A stretch of 64,000 nt of DNA from Clostridium zeae. GTDB taxonomy: Bacteria; Bacillota; Clostridia; Clostridiales; Clostridiaceae. Location of the stretch: positions 241,935-305,934 of the forward strand of contig NZ_BMBA01000002.1 in assembly GCF_017312485.1 (NCBI RefSeq). The letters are read 5' to 3'. Made by a program: the position numbers and the translations under genes. Positions 53,522 through 61,962 of the stretch are shown here, piece after piece. The number at the start of each line of letters is the position of its first letter. Within the stretch, counting starts at the first letter, position 1. Below the pieces are notes generated by a model that ran no database searches, was not told the DNA's origin, and saw only the letters and a list, made by a program, of their open reading frames with translations.

Positions 53522-55123
53522 ATGATAGCTGCAATATATAGTAGAAAAAGTAGACTCTCCGAAAAAGGTGAATCTATTGAGAACCAAATTGAATTATGCA
53601 AACAGTATGGTAACAATCTAGGAATTACTAATTTTCTAATATATGAAGATGAAGGATTCTCTGGTGGAAATATAAATAGACCTGAATTTAAAAAGCTTTT
53701 AAGTGACGCTAAGAAAAAGCGTTTTGATTATCTTATTTGCTATAGACTAGATAGAATCTCTCGTAATGTAGCTGATTTTTCTACTACTCTAGAGATGCTG
53801 CAGAAAAATAAAATCGAATTTGTAAGTATAAGAGAACAATTCGACACGTCAAGTCCTATGGGTAGAGCCATGGTATATATCTCATCGGTATTTGCACAGC
53901 TCGAAAGAGAAACTATAGCAGAAAGAATCAAAGATAACATGCTTGAGCTTGCAAAGACTGGAAGATGGCTTGGTGGCACTCCACCACTTGGTTTCAAATC
54001 AGTTCCAGTTGAGTATGTTGGAAAAGAAAATATTAAGAAAATGTATAAACTTGAAGTTGTAGAAGAAGAAATTAATATAGTTAAGACCATATTTTCTTTA
54101 TATTTAGAAAAGAAAAGCACTTCTACAGTTTCAAGATATCTTTGCTCCAATAATGTTAAAGGAAAAAATGGTGGCGAATTCTCCAGAAATACAGTACTTC
54201 AGATATTGAATAATCCTGCATACACTTTTGCAGATGAAAATATGTATAACTATTTTGATAATCTAGGAGCTACTTTATGTAATGATTTTACTGGAGAATA
54301 CGGCCTCATGGTTTATAACAAACGTGAAGGTGGTAAGAAAGATAAATCGGTGGAAGAATGGATTGTATCAGCTGCCTTGCATCCAGGTATTATCCCCTCT
54401 AAACAGTGGATAAAATGCCAAGAAACTTTAAATGCCAATTCAACCAATCCAGCAGTACGTTCCAATACAAGCAAACACTTTTTACTATCTGGATTAGTTA
54501 AATGTGGTAACTGCGGTAGTAGTATGTCTACCTGGAGCAACCTAAATAAGAGAACTAATAAACTTGAAAGATATTATAGATGTGAACTTAGGAATAGAGC
54601 CAGTAATCGTTGCTCTACTAAGATGCTAAATGCCTATGCTGCTGAAGAAGCTATAATAACAGCTTTAAAAAACATAGACACTAAAAGTTTAGTTAATCTA
54701 TACTCAAATGATGAAAACTCAGAAACCACTAAACTTGAACTTCAAAATGAAGCTTCAAGCCTAAAGAAAACTCTCTCTTCCAATAATAAAGTTATCCAAG
54801 GCTTAGTAAGAAAACTTGCATTACTAGAAGATCCAGATACTCTAAAGCTTATACAAAATGAAATAAGGACGGTGAAAAATGAGAATCTTTCTATTGAAAA
54901 AAGACTAAGTGAAATAACCTTAAGTCAGATGACTGCTGAAGACATAGACGAAAAGGTAGGAAATATAACCTCTAATATTAAAACTATAAAACAGTTCTTT
55001 GATTATATTGATGATCTTGATGTTAAGAGATCCGTAATTAAAGAAGTTATTGAGAGCATTACTTGGGATAATGAAGTTTTAAAGATTAATCTTGTTGGGG
55101 CTAACAGTTCATTAAGTATTTAA
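53522..55123 (+). CDS. Large serine recombinase (site-specific integrase/resolvase)
   Basis: A 533-residue recombinase. The catalytic domain (1-150) has AAIYSRKSRLSEKG with the nucleophilic serine at about residue 10, and CYRLDRISRNVADF. The recombinase domain follows (LGGTPPLGFKSVP), then a zinc ribbon (CGNCGSSMSTWS, then YYRCELRN and CSTKM). A coiled-coil-rich C-terminus spans about 430-530. It looks intact. The ATG at 53522 follows GGAGGGATTTT. Such enzymes integrate phages and conjugative elements or excise intervening elements. No structural phage genes are nearby, so this is either a remnant or a small element. Confidence 0.92.
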   Translation: MIAAIYSRKSRLSEKGESIENQIELCKQYGNNLGITNFLIYEDEGFSGGNINRPEFKKLLSDAKKKRFDYLICYRLDRISRNVADFSTTLEMLQKNKIEFVSIREQFDTSSPMGRAMVYISSVFAQLERETIAERIKDNMLELAKTGRWLGGTPPLGFKSVPVEYVGKENIKKMYKLEVVEEEINIVKTIFSLYLEKKSTSTVSRYLCSNNVKGKNGGEFSRNTVLQILNNPAYTFADENMYNYFDNLGATLCNDFTGEYGLMVYNKREGGKKDKSVEEWIVSAALHPGIIPSKQWIKCQETLNANSTNPAVRSNTSKHFLLSGLVKCGNCGSSMSTWSNLNKRTNKLERYYRCELRNRASNRCSTKMLNAYAAEEAIITALKNIDTKSLVNLYSNDENSETTKLELQNEASSLKKTLSSNNKVIQGLVRKLALLEDPDTLKLIQNEIRTVKNENLSIEKRLSEITLSQMTAEDIDEKVGNITSNIKTIKQFFDYIDDLDVKRSVIKEVIESITWDNEVLKINLVGANSSLSI

Positions 55124-55150
55124 GCATAGTTTTTTTAACTATGCTTATTA
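55121..55150. terminator. Hairpin at the recombinase stop (direct repeat 1)
   Basis: TAAGCATAGTT (55121-55131) pairs with AACTATGCTTA (55137-55147) and includes the recombinase stop codon. It is a likely terminator. Its sequence, with the flanking ATTT, recurs at 56638-56670. Confidence 0.7.
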
Positions 55151-55397
55151 TTTTAATAGTTAATGTTATATTTTCTTGAAATGCGTCAAACTTCCCAATC
55201 TTAAATCGAAACTCTTCCATTGACCAATTTATAATTCGATTCCTTCTTTTCGTATCGATTGATTCTCTACTATAGGAATTTGCATTACTGCACCATCGAT
55301 ATTTTTTCCTAATACTATTTCAATCTTCAAAAACTTTCTCAATCGACGAAAAAATGCCATGTGACTATATTTGTCGTAATTTATTTTAGATTGTGTC

Positions 55398-55424
55398 ACA
55401 TAACATAGTAGTTGTCATAATTTA
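55398..55424 (+). promoter_or_regulatory. σK-type promoter of the BclA-like gene
   Basis: AC at 55398-55399, then 16 bases, then CATAATTTA (55416-55424) fits the mother-cell σK consensus AC-N16-CATANNNTA. A start near 55432 leaves a short leader with AAGGAGG at 55454-55460. Late mother-cell expression is what an exosporium protein needs. The match is by eye. Confidence 0.55.
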
Positions 55425-55467
55425 TAACATAAAGTTGTTTTATTTAGAATCTTAAGGAGGCGACTGT

Positions 55468-56097
55468 ATGTATAGAAATAGAAAATCAACCAATAGAATC
55501 CGTTGCGTTAATGGACAAATATATTATTCTAAATCAGCTAATGATGAAACTTCAGAATGTCCGGATAAAAAAATTAATGAAAATTGTGACTCAGAATGCA
55601 ATCCTTGCAAAGCTTGCCCTCCAGGGCCACGAGGACCGAGAGGATTTCGAGGAATACCTGGAGTGCCTGGAGGTATAGTGAACTTTGCAGATTTTTTTGC
55701 GCTAATGCCTCCTGATAATGCAGCAACTGTTGGTGTTGGTACAGATGTAAGCTTTCCGCAAGACGGGCCTAATAGCGGTGGAGCTATTGCACGTATTAGT
55801 CCTACTGCTTTTAATTTATCCAATATTGGAACTTATCAAGTCTTGTTTCAGGTTAGTGTGACTGAACCAGGACAGTTGATTCTAACTCTTAACGGAGCAG
55901 ATTTGGCCTACACAGTAGTGGGACGTGCGACAGGAACTTCTCAGATAGTAGGAATAGCTCTTGTAACTACTACATCTGTCAATTCAATACTCACTGTAAG
56001 AAATCCTGCTGGCAATTCAACTGCGCTGACTATCACCCCTTTTGCTGGAGGAACAAGACCTGTTTCGGCACACCTTGTTATAACTCAAATAGCGTAA
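55468..56097 (+). CDS. BclA-like collagen-type exosporium glycoprotein
   Basis: A 209-residue spore-surface protein. The N-terminal 48 residues are hydrophilic with cysteines (SECNPCKACPP). A short collagen-like stretch of about six GXX triplets (GPRGPRGFRGIPGVPGG) follows, then a C-terminal BclA-type jelly-roll of about 135 residues (FALMPPDNAATVGVGTDVSF, NIGTYQVLFQVSVTEPGQL, SAHLVITQI). Collagen tracts in relatives are often much longer, so this one is contracted or minimal. Base composition is noticeably richer in G+C than its neighbours, suggesting transfer. AAGGAGG precedes the ATG. Confidence 0.9.
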   Translation: MYRNRKSTNRIRCVNGQIYYSKSANDETSECPDKKINENCDSECNPCKACPPGPRGPRGFRGIPGVPGGIVNFADFFALMPPDNAATVGVGTDVSFPQDGPNSGGAIARISPTAFNLSNIGTYQVLFQVSVTEPGQLILTLNGADLAYTVVGRATGTSQIVGIALVTTTSVNSILTVRNPAGNSTALTITPFAGGTRPVSAHLVITQIA

Positions 56098-56574
56098 AAA
56101 ATAAGGTGTTGTATTCAGTCAATATAAATTCACTCTTTAAGTTAGATAGACTGACTTTTTGTCAGTTTATCTTTATTTCTGGTACTTATTCTTGAAAAAC
56201 TACCTAGCTATGCTTATCATCTATTGGTATATAGTTATCACCATTCATCCAAATCTACTGATTGTTATAATATACAAGAATTTCAGCTTTATTTTCATCG
56301 ATTTGATGTTTCGTTTAACTGCAAAAATTTATCCTCGTCAACATCTGTAAAGATTTCTTAATAGCATATTTCTATATCTGAATAATGCTTTACACAACGC
56401 ATTTTTAATCCACTAATCTTCATGTTTATGCCTCATTTACTTTGCAATATTTTAATAATCAGTATCAAATGACCACCCATAATTATTTCTAGTTTTTCAT
56501 AATTTTTGTATATACAATAAAAAAACAGCCAATAATCTTAGTAACACATCCCAATACCTCCTAAGAATTTTGGG
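56098..56574. other. Intergenic stretch after the BclA-like gene
   Basis: About 475 AT-rich bases. A 63-codon hydrophobic plus-strand frame (56159-56350) lacks a ribosome site and is not supported. Short minus-strand peptides (for example ATG near 56424 reading MKISGLKMRCVKHYSDIEIC) end within about 22 codons and look like debris of a lost gene. Confidence 0.45.
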
Positions 56575-56623
56575 ATTCACAGGACAAAAGTTAAAAACTT
56601 TAATCTATGTCCTGTGATTTTTA
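56575..56623 (+). terminator. Orphan terminator
   Basis: CACAGGAC (56578-56585) pairs with GTCCTGTG (56609-56616), followed by ATTTTTATTT. No coding region ends nearby on the plus strand, so it may end the BclA-like transcript, an untranslated RNA, or a deleted gene. Confidence 0.55.
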
Positions 56624-56637
56624 TTTGCGTATAAAGC

Positions 56638-56672
56638 ATTTAAGCATAGTTTTATTTAAAACTATGCTTATT
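56638..56672. terminator. Terminator of the MarR gene (direct repeat 2)
   Basis: TAAGCATAGTTTT (56641-56653) pairs with AAAACTATGCTTA (56658-56670), 18 bases beyond the MarR stop on the minus strand. The string ATTTAAGCATAGTTTT is shared with the hairpin at the end of the recombinase gene. Confidence 0.7.
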
Positions 56673-56687
56673 ACTAATTACTCTTCT

Positions 56688-57134
56688 CTACTTTTGAAAG
56701 CTATCTGCTAGAGAATCAGATAATATCTTGAACCCTTCTACTACAGACCTACGCTGCTCTAATGACATCTTGTTAAAAGCCCTGATTTCTAATTGTTTCA
56801 TTTCTTCAAGAATAGGTTTTGCAAACTCTTCACCTTTCTCAGTAAGTTTAACTATTTTATTTCTACGATCCTCAGGATTCACTTCTCTAAAGATATATCC
56901 ATCTTTCTCAAGTCCTGATAAAATTAATGAGACTGTTTGTTTGGGCAAAAGAAGTTTGCTGCATATTTTGTTTTGCGTGCAGCCGTCACTAGAATTCTTT
57001 ATTATATAGAATACAAATAAAGTTGTATCTTGAATTCCATGCTCTCTAGCCCATACGTGGTATATATTATTTATTTCAAACCATGATTCATAATAGCTTT
57101 CTATTAAAGTATCAAACTCTCTTTTATCATTCAT
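56688..57134 (-). CDS. MarR-family transcriptional regulator
   Basis: A 148-residue winged-helix regulator. The recognition region reads NKICSKLLLPKQTVSLILSG, followed by LEKDGYIFREVNPEDRRNKI, the typical MarR wing with DRR, and KLTEKGEEF. It lies about 50 bases downstream of, and on the same strand as, the small multidrug transporter gene, so it may regulate that operon. Ligand and target are unknown. Confidence 0.9.
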   Translation of the reverse strand: MNDKREFDTLIESYYESWFEINNIYHVWAREHGIQDTTLFVFYIIKNSSDGCTQNKICSKLLLPKQTVSLILSGLEKDGYIFREVNPEDRRNKIVKLTEKGEEFAKPILEEMKQLEIRAFNKMSLEQRRSVVEGFKILSDSLADSFQK

Positions 57135-57188
57135 TTTTTCTTATGCACTTCCCATTTTTTACATTTAACTTATAATTATTGTGATCTA

Positions 57189-57512
57189 TTAATGACTAAC
57201 TCCGCTTAAATTTAATCCAACTACTCCTAAAATAATTAACAAAATAGAAATTATTTTCAAAGCACTAACACTTTCTTTAAAAAGCACTACTCCAATAATT
57301 GATATTATAACTAATCCAGCTGCAGACCATACCGCATAAGCTACGCTAACATCAATCTTTTTAAGTGCCATAGATAAGAAAGTAAAACATATACCATATC
57401 CAATTAGACTACCTAATGTCGGTAATAACTTAGAAAATCCATTTGATGTTTTCATTAAAGTTGTTGCTATAATTTCAAAACCAATAGCTAATATTAAATA
57501 AATCCACTGCAT
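57189..57512 (-). CDS. Small multidrug resistance (SMR) family transporter
   Basis: A 107-residue four-helix membrane protein. LAIGFEIIATTLMKTSNGF contains the essential membrane Glu (about residue 13). AVWSAAGLVIISIIGVVLF and the last helix LLIILGVVGLNLSG complete the EmrE/QacC pattern. It exports cationic compounds or guanidinium in exchange for protons; the residues do not settle which. TACCTCC (reverse strand) gives a good ribosome site. It is upstream of marR. Confidence 0.9.
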   Translation of the reverse strand: MQWIYLILAIGFEIIATTLMKTSNGFSKLLPTLGSLIGYGICFTFLSMALKKIDVSVAYAVWSAAGLVIISIIGVVLFKESVSALKIISILLIILGVVGLNLSGVSH

Positions 57513-57764
57513 GATAATACCTCCTACATATATTAGTCCAGTTATGGACTAATATTATTATAGGATATAAAAATCTTTATTTCAAGGATTGTAATTTTTA
57601 AAAATCCGTGCACAACTTTGTTTTTTTACAAGTTAAATAAAAAATCGTATCACTCTTTCAAGTAATACGGTTTTCAAAAATATGTTCAGATCAAAATAAT
57701 CCATTATAGAAACGTAGCTTAATCAAATTGAGATAATCTTTTGTTTCAATTTTAAAAAAGTAAA

Positions 57765-58100
57765 TCATCCTCTAGGAGCATACATTATTATGATTACACC
57801 AATTAAAGCAATAGCTCCTCCAATTAAATCAAATTTATCTGGGACTACATTATCAATCTTCCATCCCCAAAGAATAGATAGTGCGATAAATATTCCTCCA
57901 TAAGCTGCATAAACTCTTCCGAAATTAGAGTTTGGCGGCTGTAAGGTTGGGACTACTCCATATATTATCAATATTAGAGCTCCAAATATTCCGTAGGTTA
58001 TACTTTTACCTTCTCGTAGCCACAACCACATTAGATATCCCCCGCCAATTTCAAATATCCCAGCTAATATAAAATAGAAAATAGATTGTACTAACTCCAT
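57765..58100 (-). CDS. UPF0060 (YnfA-like) membrane protein
   Basis: A 111-residue membrane protein of the YnfA/UPF0060 family, distantly related to SMR transporters. [20 protein letters not shown] is the family N-terminal signature and [19 protein letters not shown] and [20 protein letters not shown] the C-terminal ones. Four helices are expected. Function is unproven; an efflux role has been suggested for YnfA. GGAGGAAGT precedes the ATG. Confidence 0.9.
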   Translation of the reverse strand: MELVQSIFYFILAGIFEIGGGYLMWLWLREGKSITYGIFGALILIIYGVVPTLQPPNSNFGRVYAAYGGIFIALSILWGWKIDNVVPDKFDLIGGAIALIGVIIIMYAPRG

Positions 58101-58137
58101 ACTTCCTCCTATGTTTATCTTTTAAATTTTCTTTTAA

Positions 58138-58317
58138 TCACTTATTAGTTTTATTTTTAACCTTTTGTACCATAGCTCCACCATAATTATTAGTGGTATT
58201 TGTAGTATTCCAGGTATTGTTACCAAACCCGTTCTTCGCTGGTGAAATCAAAAATCCCAAGACCACTCCCATTGAAAATGCTGTGGCTGCTACAGCTAGA
58301 ATATCTCTCTTTCTCAT
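58138..58317 (-). CDS. Small membrane protein, YtxH-like
   Basis: A 59-residue protein. Basic MRKRDIL is followed by one membrane segment (AVAATAFSMGVVLGFLISPA) and an Asn/Thr-rich tail. The SPAKNG turn after the helix recalls YtxH-type small proteins. The open frame begins earlier, but AAAAGGGGAG places the start at the ATG at 58317. Confidence 0.6.
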   Translation of the reverse strand: MRKRDILAVAATAFSMGVVLGFLISPAKNGFGNNTWNTTNTTNNYGGAMVQKVKNKTNK

Positions 58318-58430
58318 AAATATCTCCCCTTTTAACCAATTTAAAATCACCTTGTCCAAATATTTTAAATAAGATATAATTTAGCATTATAAACTCACTC
58401 ATCAACTTATACCATATCTTTACAATACAA

Positions 58431-58934
58431 TTATATCATCTTTTCAAAAGCAACCCTTTTGTTTTTGTCTTCTAAATAAATTATTCCACAATACTGAAAC
58501 CCATTTTTCTTTAGTAATCTCTGCATAGATAAATTTTCTACATGTGTATCTACTTTGATACTATTAACTCCTCTACTATGACAAAGCTCTTCCACATTTT
58601 TAATAATGATAGAAGAAAGTCCAAGTCCCTTACATTCATTATCCACTGCTATTCTATGTATCACTGCAAAAGCATCATTGCTTAACCATTGTCCTTCATA
58701 AATTTCATCATAAGTTTTCTCTCCATCGAAAGATATGGCTGCAGTACCAACTATACTATCATCCTTTAAAAGTACGTAGCTATGCTCATTAGCAATATCA
58801 TTTTTAATTACCACCTCATTTGGGTAACCATTCTGCCATTGATCTATTCCATTTTGTTTAAAATAAGCTTGTGCCTGTCTTATAATATTCATTATACTGC
58901 TTATATCTGCTTCAACTGTCCTACGAAATTCCAT
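58431..58934 (-). CDS. GNAT-family N-acetyltransferase
   Basis: A 167-residue acetyltransferase. The acetyl-CoA loop is present as VDNECKGLGLSSIIIKNVEE, with VIHRIAVD before it and LKKNGFQYCGIIYLED after it. The N-terminus (MEFRRTVEADISSIMNIIRQ) is typical of amino-group or small-molecule GNATs. The substrate is unknown. GGAGAG precedes the ATG. Confidence 0.9.
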   Translation of the reverse strand: MEFRRTVEADISSIMNIIRQAQAYFKQNGIDQWQNGYPNEVVIKNDIANEHSYVLLKDDSIVGTAAISFDGEKTYDEIYEGQWLSNDAFAVIHRIAVDNECKGLGLSSIIIKNVEELCHSRGVNSIKVDTHVENLSMQRLLKKNGFQYCGIIYLEDKNKRVAFEKMI

Positions 58935-59243
58935 TTATACTCTCCTTCTTCTTCTGCAATTATTTATATAATGTACTATAATCACTACAACTTCTATATA
59001 TTGTGCATAAAATAAATAGGTTTTATAGATACCTTGCCTTCTTAAAATCTTATATAAAATTATAGCATATGTATTTAGAATTCTGCTTCTAGTAAATATA
59101 AAAATATTAATTATTCCTAGTCTTTTTAATCACTTTTATATTATAAGTAACATTATTATGTACAACTAGCATCATGTTCTATATAATATACTTATATATA
59201 AAGGTAAATTATTACAAATAAATTACGTTATTGGGGGCTAAAA
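58935..59243. other. Divergent intergenic region
   Basis: About 310 very AT-rich bases between the GNAT gene (minus) and the 59244 gene (plus), presumably holding both promoters. TATAATATACTTATATATAA near 59181-59200 is a plausible -10 region for the plus strand. Nothing else is recognised. Confidence 0.4.
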
Positions 59244-59567
59244 ATGCGTAAAGCAATTATTCTAAGTCTTATACTTATATGTATTGGGGTTACAGCTGGT
59301 TTCTTTCAAAAGAATTGGTATCTGACTGTAAAAATATGCGGAATTTCTGGACTAGCATGTATATCTATTCCAGGATTTTTAAACGGTGCATTTAATGGAT
59401 TTATTAAAGGCTCTGGTATTAGTAGTGACAGGCATATATCACATCCTTTTTTAGATACAAAGAAAGATAATCTAGTTCGGGATAAAATAACTAACTTCTT
59501 AATGGTTATTGGTGGACCTAATGTAATAGCTGCAATTGTGGTATATGTATTAACCAATAAGAAATAA
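59244..59567 (+). CDS. DUF5316-like membrane protein
   Basis: A 107-residue protein with three hydrophobic segments (IILSLILICIGVTAGFF, ICGISGLACISIPGFLNGAF, FLMVIGGPNVIAAIVVYVL). GISSDRHISHPFLDTKKDN between the second and third is soluble. It resembles DUF5316 proteins of Bacilli and Clostridia (from memory). The leader TTGGGGGCTAAAA before the ATG is repeated before the gene at 60297. Confidence 0.65.
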   Translation: MRKAIILSLILICIGVTAGFFQKNWYLTVKICGISGLACISIPGFLNGAFNGFIKGSGISSDRHISHPFLDTKKDNLVRDKITNFLMVIGGPNVIAAIVVYVLTNKK

Positions 59568-59615
59568 CTCAGGTAATTTAAAACTGACATTATAACTATT
59601 GCTAAGGAGAATAAA

Positions 59616-60128
59616 ATGAATAAATTAAAATTTAAATCTTTGGGAACCATTTTTATTATTGCAATTGCATTGATTGTGTATGCCTACTTTCTAGCTCATA
59701 TTGCAACAAGACAAGATAATGCAACCATAATAAAAACTGGAAAGTATTATTTTAAGCTTGACTTTGTTGGGGAATCAGGCATTAAGCATCCTGTCTATGA
59801 TATTTCATTATCAGAGAAAGATACTAAAAAGAATATTCAAGAAAACAAAACCAATGAAGAAAGTCTTTTTGGTTTTCATAAGAATATTTTTCTAATTAAA
59901 AGCATGAGAATAACATCTATATTTACTGGTTTTATCTTTATACTAATCACAGCCTTTATTTTTACAGTTATATATGATAAACAATTAAATTTGAGTAAAG
60001 TTGAAAAGAGAAAACTATTACCATTTGTAGTTTGCTTTTTAATAATATGCACTTCGCTATCCGTATATAAAATAAATGAAATTAAAAAATTAGAATCTGA
60101 TTTAGTAGTTTACTATAATTCAATATAG
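59616..60128 (+). CDS. Hypothetical membrane protein, 170 residues
   Basis: An N-terminal membrane segment (LGTIFIIAIALIVYAYFLA) is followed by an extracytoplasmic domain of about 75 residues and two more hydrophobic segments (SIFTGFIFILITAFIFTVIY, LLPFVVCFLIICTSLSVY). It was not recognised. AAGGAG precedes the ATG, 48 bases after the previous gene, so the two are probably cotranscribed. Confidence 0.6.
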   Translation: MNKLKFKSLGTIFIIAIALIVYAYFLAHIATRQDNATIIKTGKYYFKLDFVGESGIKHPVYDISLSEKDTKKNIQENKTNEESLFGFHKNIFLIKSMRITSIFTGFIFILITAFIFTVIYDKQLNLSKVEKRKLLPFVVCFLIICTSLSVYKINEIKKLESDLVVYYNSI

Positions 60129-60139
60129 TTCTACTAAAG

Positions 60140-60236
60140 GGTTCCTCTAAGAAAATTTAATTTATGCTTTTTGGAGAATCCTGGTATCTGAGGATTTTCG
60201 TGCATGTTTAAATTAATAGTTGAAGTTGGAACCCTA
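60140..60236. repeat. Palindromic repeat family 2, copy 2
   Basis: GGGTTCCTCTAAGAAAATTT and AATTTATGC on the left face GCATGTTTAAATTAATAGTT and GAAGTTGGAACCC on the right. The centre GAGAATCCTGGTATCTGAGG plus ATTTTCG is itself partly palindromic. The layout matches the copy at 42909-43030. It lies between the 59616 gene and the amidohydrolase gene. Confidence 0.6.
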
Positions 60237-60296
60237 CTGGTCAAAACATATAATATTTTATTTGACAAAAATATTTACTATATTGGGGGCTAAAAC

Positions 60297-61187
60297 ATGA
60301 CTAAAATATTTAGAATTGCAATTGTACAAGAAACTCGTGATCCGTATAACATGACTTTAAATACAAATAAAGGTTTAAGCGCAGTGAAAAAAGCAAAAGA
60401 GCTTGGGGCTGATCTTGTTTTATTTCCTGAATGCTGGATTACTGGATATGAGTTTCCTAATGTAGATAAAAATCTTTCTACTAAAGAAATTATGAAAACA
60501 ATAGAATTTGAGGAATGGAACAACTTAGCTATTGATGAAAACAGTGAGCACATACAAACATTTTGCAAGGCAGCTAAACTCCTAAACATCGGCATTGTAA
60601 TTACAGCCTATACAAAAGGAATCAAAAAACCACAAAACTCTGCATTTGTGATAAATAGAAGTGGTGAAATAATAATGAAATACAGTAAGGTACATACTTG
60701 TGATTTCGCAGACGAAAGAATGTTAGAATCAGGAGATGAGTTCAAGGTATGCGAATTCGAAGGAGTCAAACTTGGAGTAATGATATGCTACGATAGGGAA
60801 TATCCTGAAAGCGCAAGAATATTAATGCTTAAAGGTGCAGAATTAATACTCGTACCAAATGATTGTGAATCCATGAAGCCAAGAATTCAGGCACTATCCA
60901 CTAGAGCTTATGAAAATATGGTTGGAGTTGCTATGTCAAATCCTCCAAGAAAAAATGCCGGTTGCTCCTGCGCTTTTAGTCCAATAACTTGGGATGAAGA
61001 TGGTATACCTATTGATAATATAATTACTCTTGCAGATGCAGAAACAGAAGATGTTTTTCTAGCAGAATTCGATTTAGAAAAAATACGCACCTATAGAAAT
61101 CGTGAAATGATGGGTAATACTTTCCGTAAGGTAAGAGCCTATTCTGAATTATTGAATGATACTATAAAAGAACCATTTAAAAGATAA
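60297..61187 (+). CDS. Carbon-nitrogen hydrolase (nitrilase superfamily)
   Basis: A 296-residue amidase. The Glu-Lys-Cys triad is visible: LVLFPECWITGYEF (Glu at about 43), IMKYSKVHTCDF (Lys at about 125) and LGVMICYDREYPESARIL (Cys at about 163). It hydrolyses a C-N bond of an unknown amide, nitrile or carbamoyl substrate. The pattern is nearer to N-carbamoyl or aliphatic amidases than to true nitrilases. The ATG at 60297 follows TTGGGGGC. Confidence 0.9.
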   Translation: MTKIFRIAIVQETRDPYNMTLNTNKGLSAVKKAKELGADLVLFPECWITGYEFPNVDKNLSTKEIMKTIEFEEWNNLAIDENSEHIQTFCKAAKLLNIGIVITAYTKGIKKPQNSAFVINRSGEIIMKYSKVHTCDFADERMLESGDEFKVCEFEGVKLGVMICYDREYPESARILMLKGAELILVPNDCESMKPRIQALSTRAYENMVGVAMSNPPRKNAGCSCAFSPITWDEDGIPIDNIITLADAETEDVFLAEFDLEKIRTYRNREMMGNTFRKVRAYSELLNDTIKEPFKR

Positions 61188-61214
61188 TAAAATTATAATT
61201 GAGGGTGAGAATTA

Positions 61215-61298
61215 ATGAGTACTTCAGACTTTCAAGTCAATAGCCTAAAATATAAGATAGGTAAGGAGATTTTAGTAAATGTTTATTCAGAAATGTAA
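61215..61298 (+). CDS. Possible 27-codon leader peptide
   Basis: ATG at 61215 has GAGGGTGAG just upstream and opens MSTSDFQVNSLKYKIGKEIL, ending at TAA 61296-61298. It overlaps the start of the next gene (61279) in another frame. It could be a leader peptide coupling translation, or the stub of a lost gene. Confidence 0.3.
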   Translation: MSTSDFQVNSLKYKIGKEILVNVYSEM

Positions 61299-61572
61299 AA
61301 ACTGCTCTAAAGAGTTTACGTTAAAAACTGTCCTTAAATCAGTTTGGGTTGAAGGCTATAGCAAATCAATAAAATGTGACCACTGTAATACAAAGCATTA
61401 CATTAACATGACTTCTCGTATATTTATCGCTATACTTATTGGTCTCACTATTATGCCTATGATAAAGCACATACCTAATACAATACTGTACGCTTTACTT
61501 ATTATAATAACGTATTTTTTATTATTAATACTTACAACTCCTTTCATTGCTAGATATCATGTTAAGAAATAA
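61279..61572 (+). CDS. TIGR04104-like zinc-finger membrane protein, copy 1
   Basis: A 97-residue protein. The N-terminal zinc finger has CKNCSKEF and IKCDHCNTKHY (CxxC-x(about 28)-CxxC), followed by two hydrophobic segments (IFIAILIGLTIMPMI, ILYALLIIITYFLLLIL). It matches the TIGR04104 putative zinc-finger family. A paralogue of the same length follows at 61613. AAGGAG precedes the ATG. Confidence 0.75.
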   Translation: MFIQKCKNCSKEFTLKTVLKSVWVEGYSKSIKCDHCNTKHYINMTSRIFIAILIGLTIMPMIKHIPNTILYALLIIITYFLLLILTTPFIARYHVKK

Positions 61573-61612
61573 CTTCCTTTAAATTATTTTATAAACCAAG
61601 GAGAGTTTACTT

Positions 61613-61906
61613 ATGCTTATAAAGAAATGTGAAAGATGCGGAAATAAAATTGGCTGGCTAAAAGTATTTATATCTATAATGAGCGGGTTTAGGAATATAA
61701 GGTGTGATGAATGCAAAACTGAATATTATATAATAGCAAGCTACCGTCTAATAATTGTTCTAGGCGCATCTTTTCCATTATTTATTAGGGATCAAATACT
61801 AAAAGTATTTAGTCCACAATTTTACTCTATTCTAGCTATTATATGGCTCCTTTTTATAATATCACTTTCTCCTTTTTTGTTAAGAACTTATGTAAAAAAA
61901 CGTTAA
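61613..61906 (+). CDS. TIGR04104-like zinc-finger membrane protein, copy 2
   Basis: A 97-residue paralogue of the preceding protein with CERCGNKIGW and IRCDECKTEYY and two membrane segments (LIIVLGASFPLFI, FYSILAIIWLLFIISLSPFL). The identical length, shared finger spacing and 40-base gap indicate a tandem duplication followed by divergence. AAGGAGAG precedes the ATG. Confidence 0.75.
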   Translation: MLIKKCERCGNKIGWLKVFISIMSGFRNIRCDECKTEYYIIASYRLIIVLGASFPLFIRDQILKVFSPQFYSILAIIWLLFIISLSPFLLRTYVKKR

Positions 61907-61962
61907 TTTTATAATATTTTATTAAATATGAACAATACAATCAAATATCAGCGGAGGAATAT

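Noticed and set aside
53740..54150. A 136-codon minus-strand frame inside the serine recombinase
   Set aside because: Serine-rich antisense shadow of the catalytic domain coding region.
56159..56350. A 63-codon hydrophobic frame after the BclA-like gene
   Set aside because: No ribosome site, low-complexity AT-driven composition and no terminator.
56346..56424. Possible MerR-like remnant on the minus strand
   Set aside because: Only about 22 codons before a stop; the resemblance is too weak to name.
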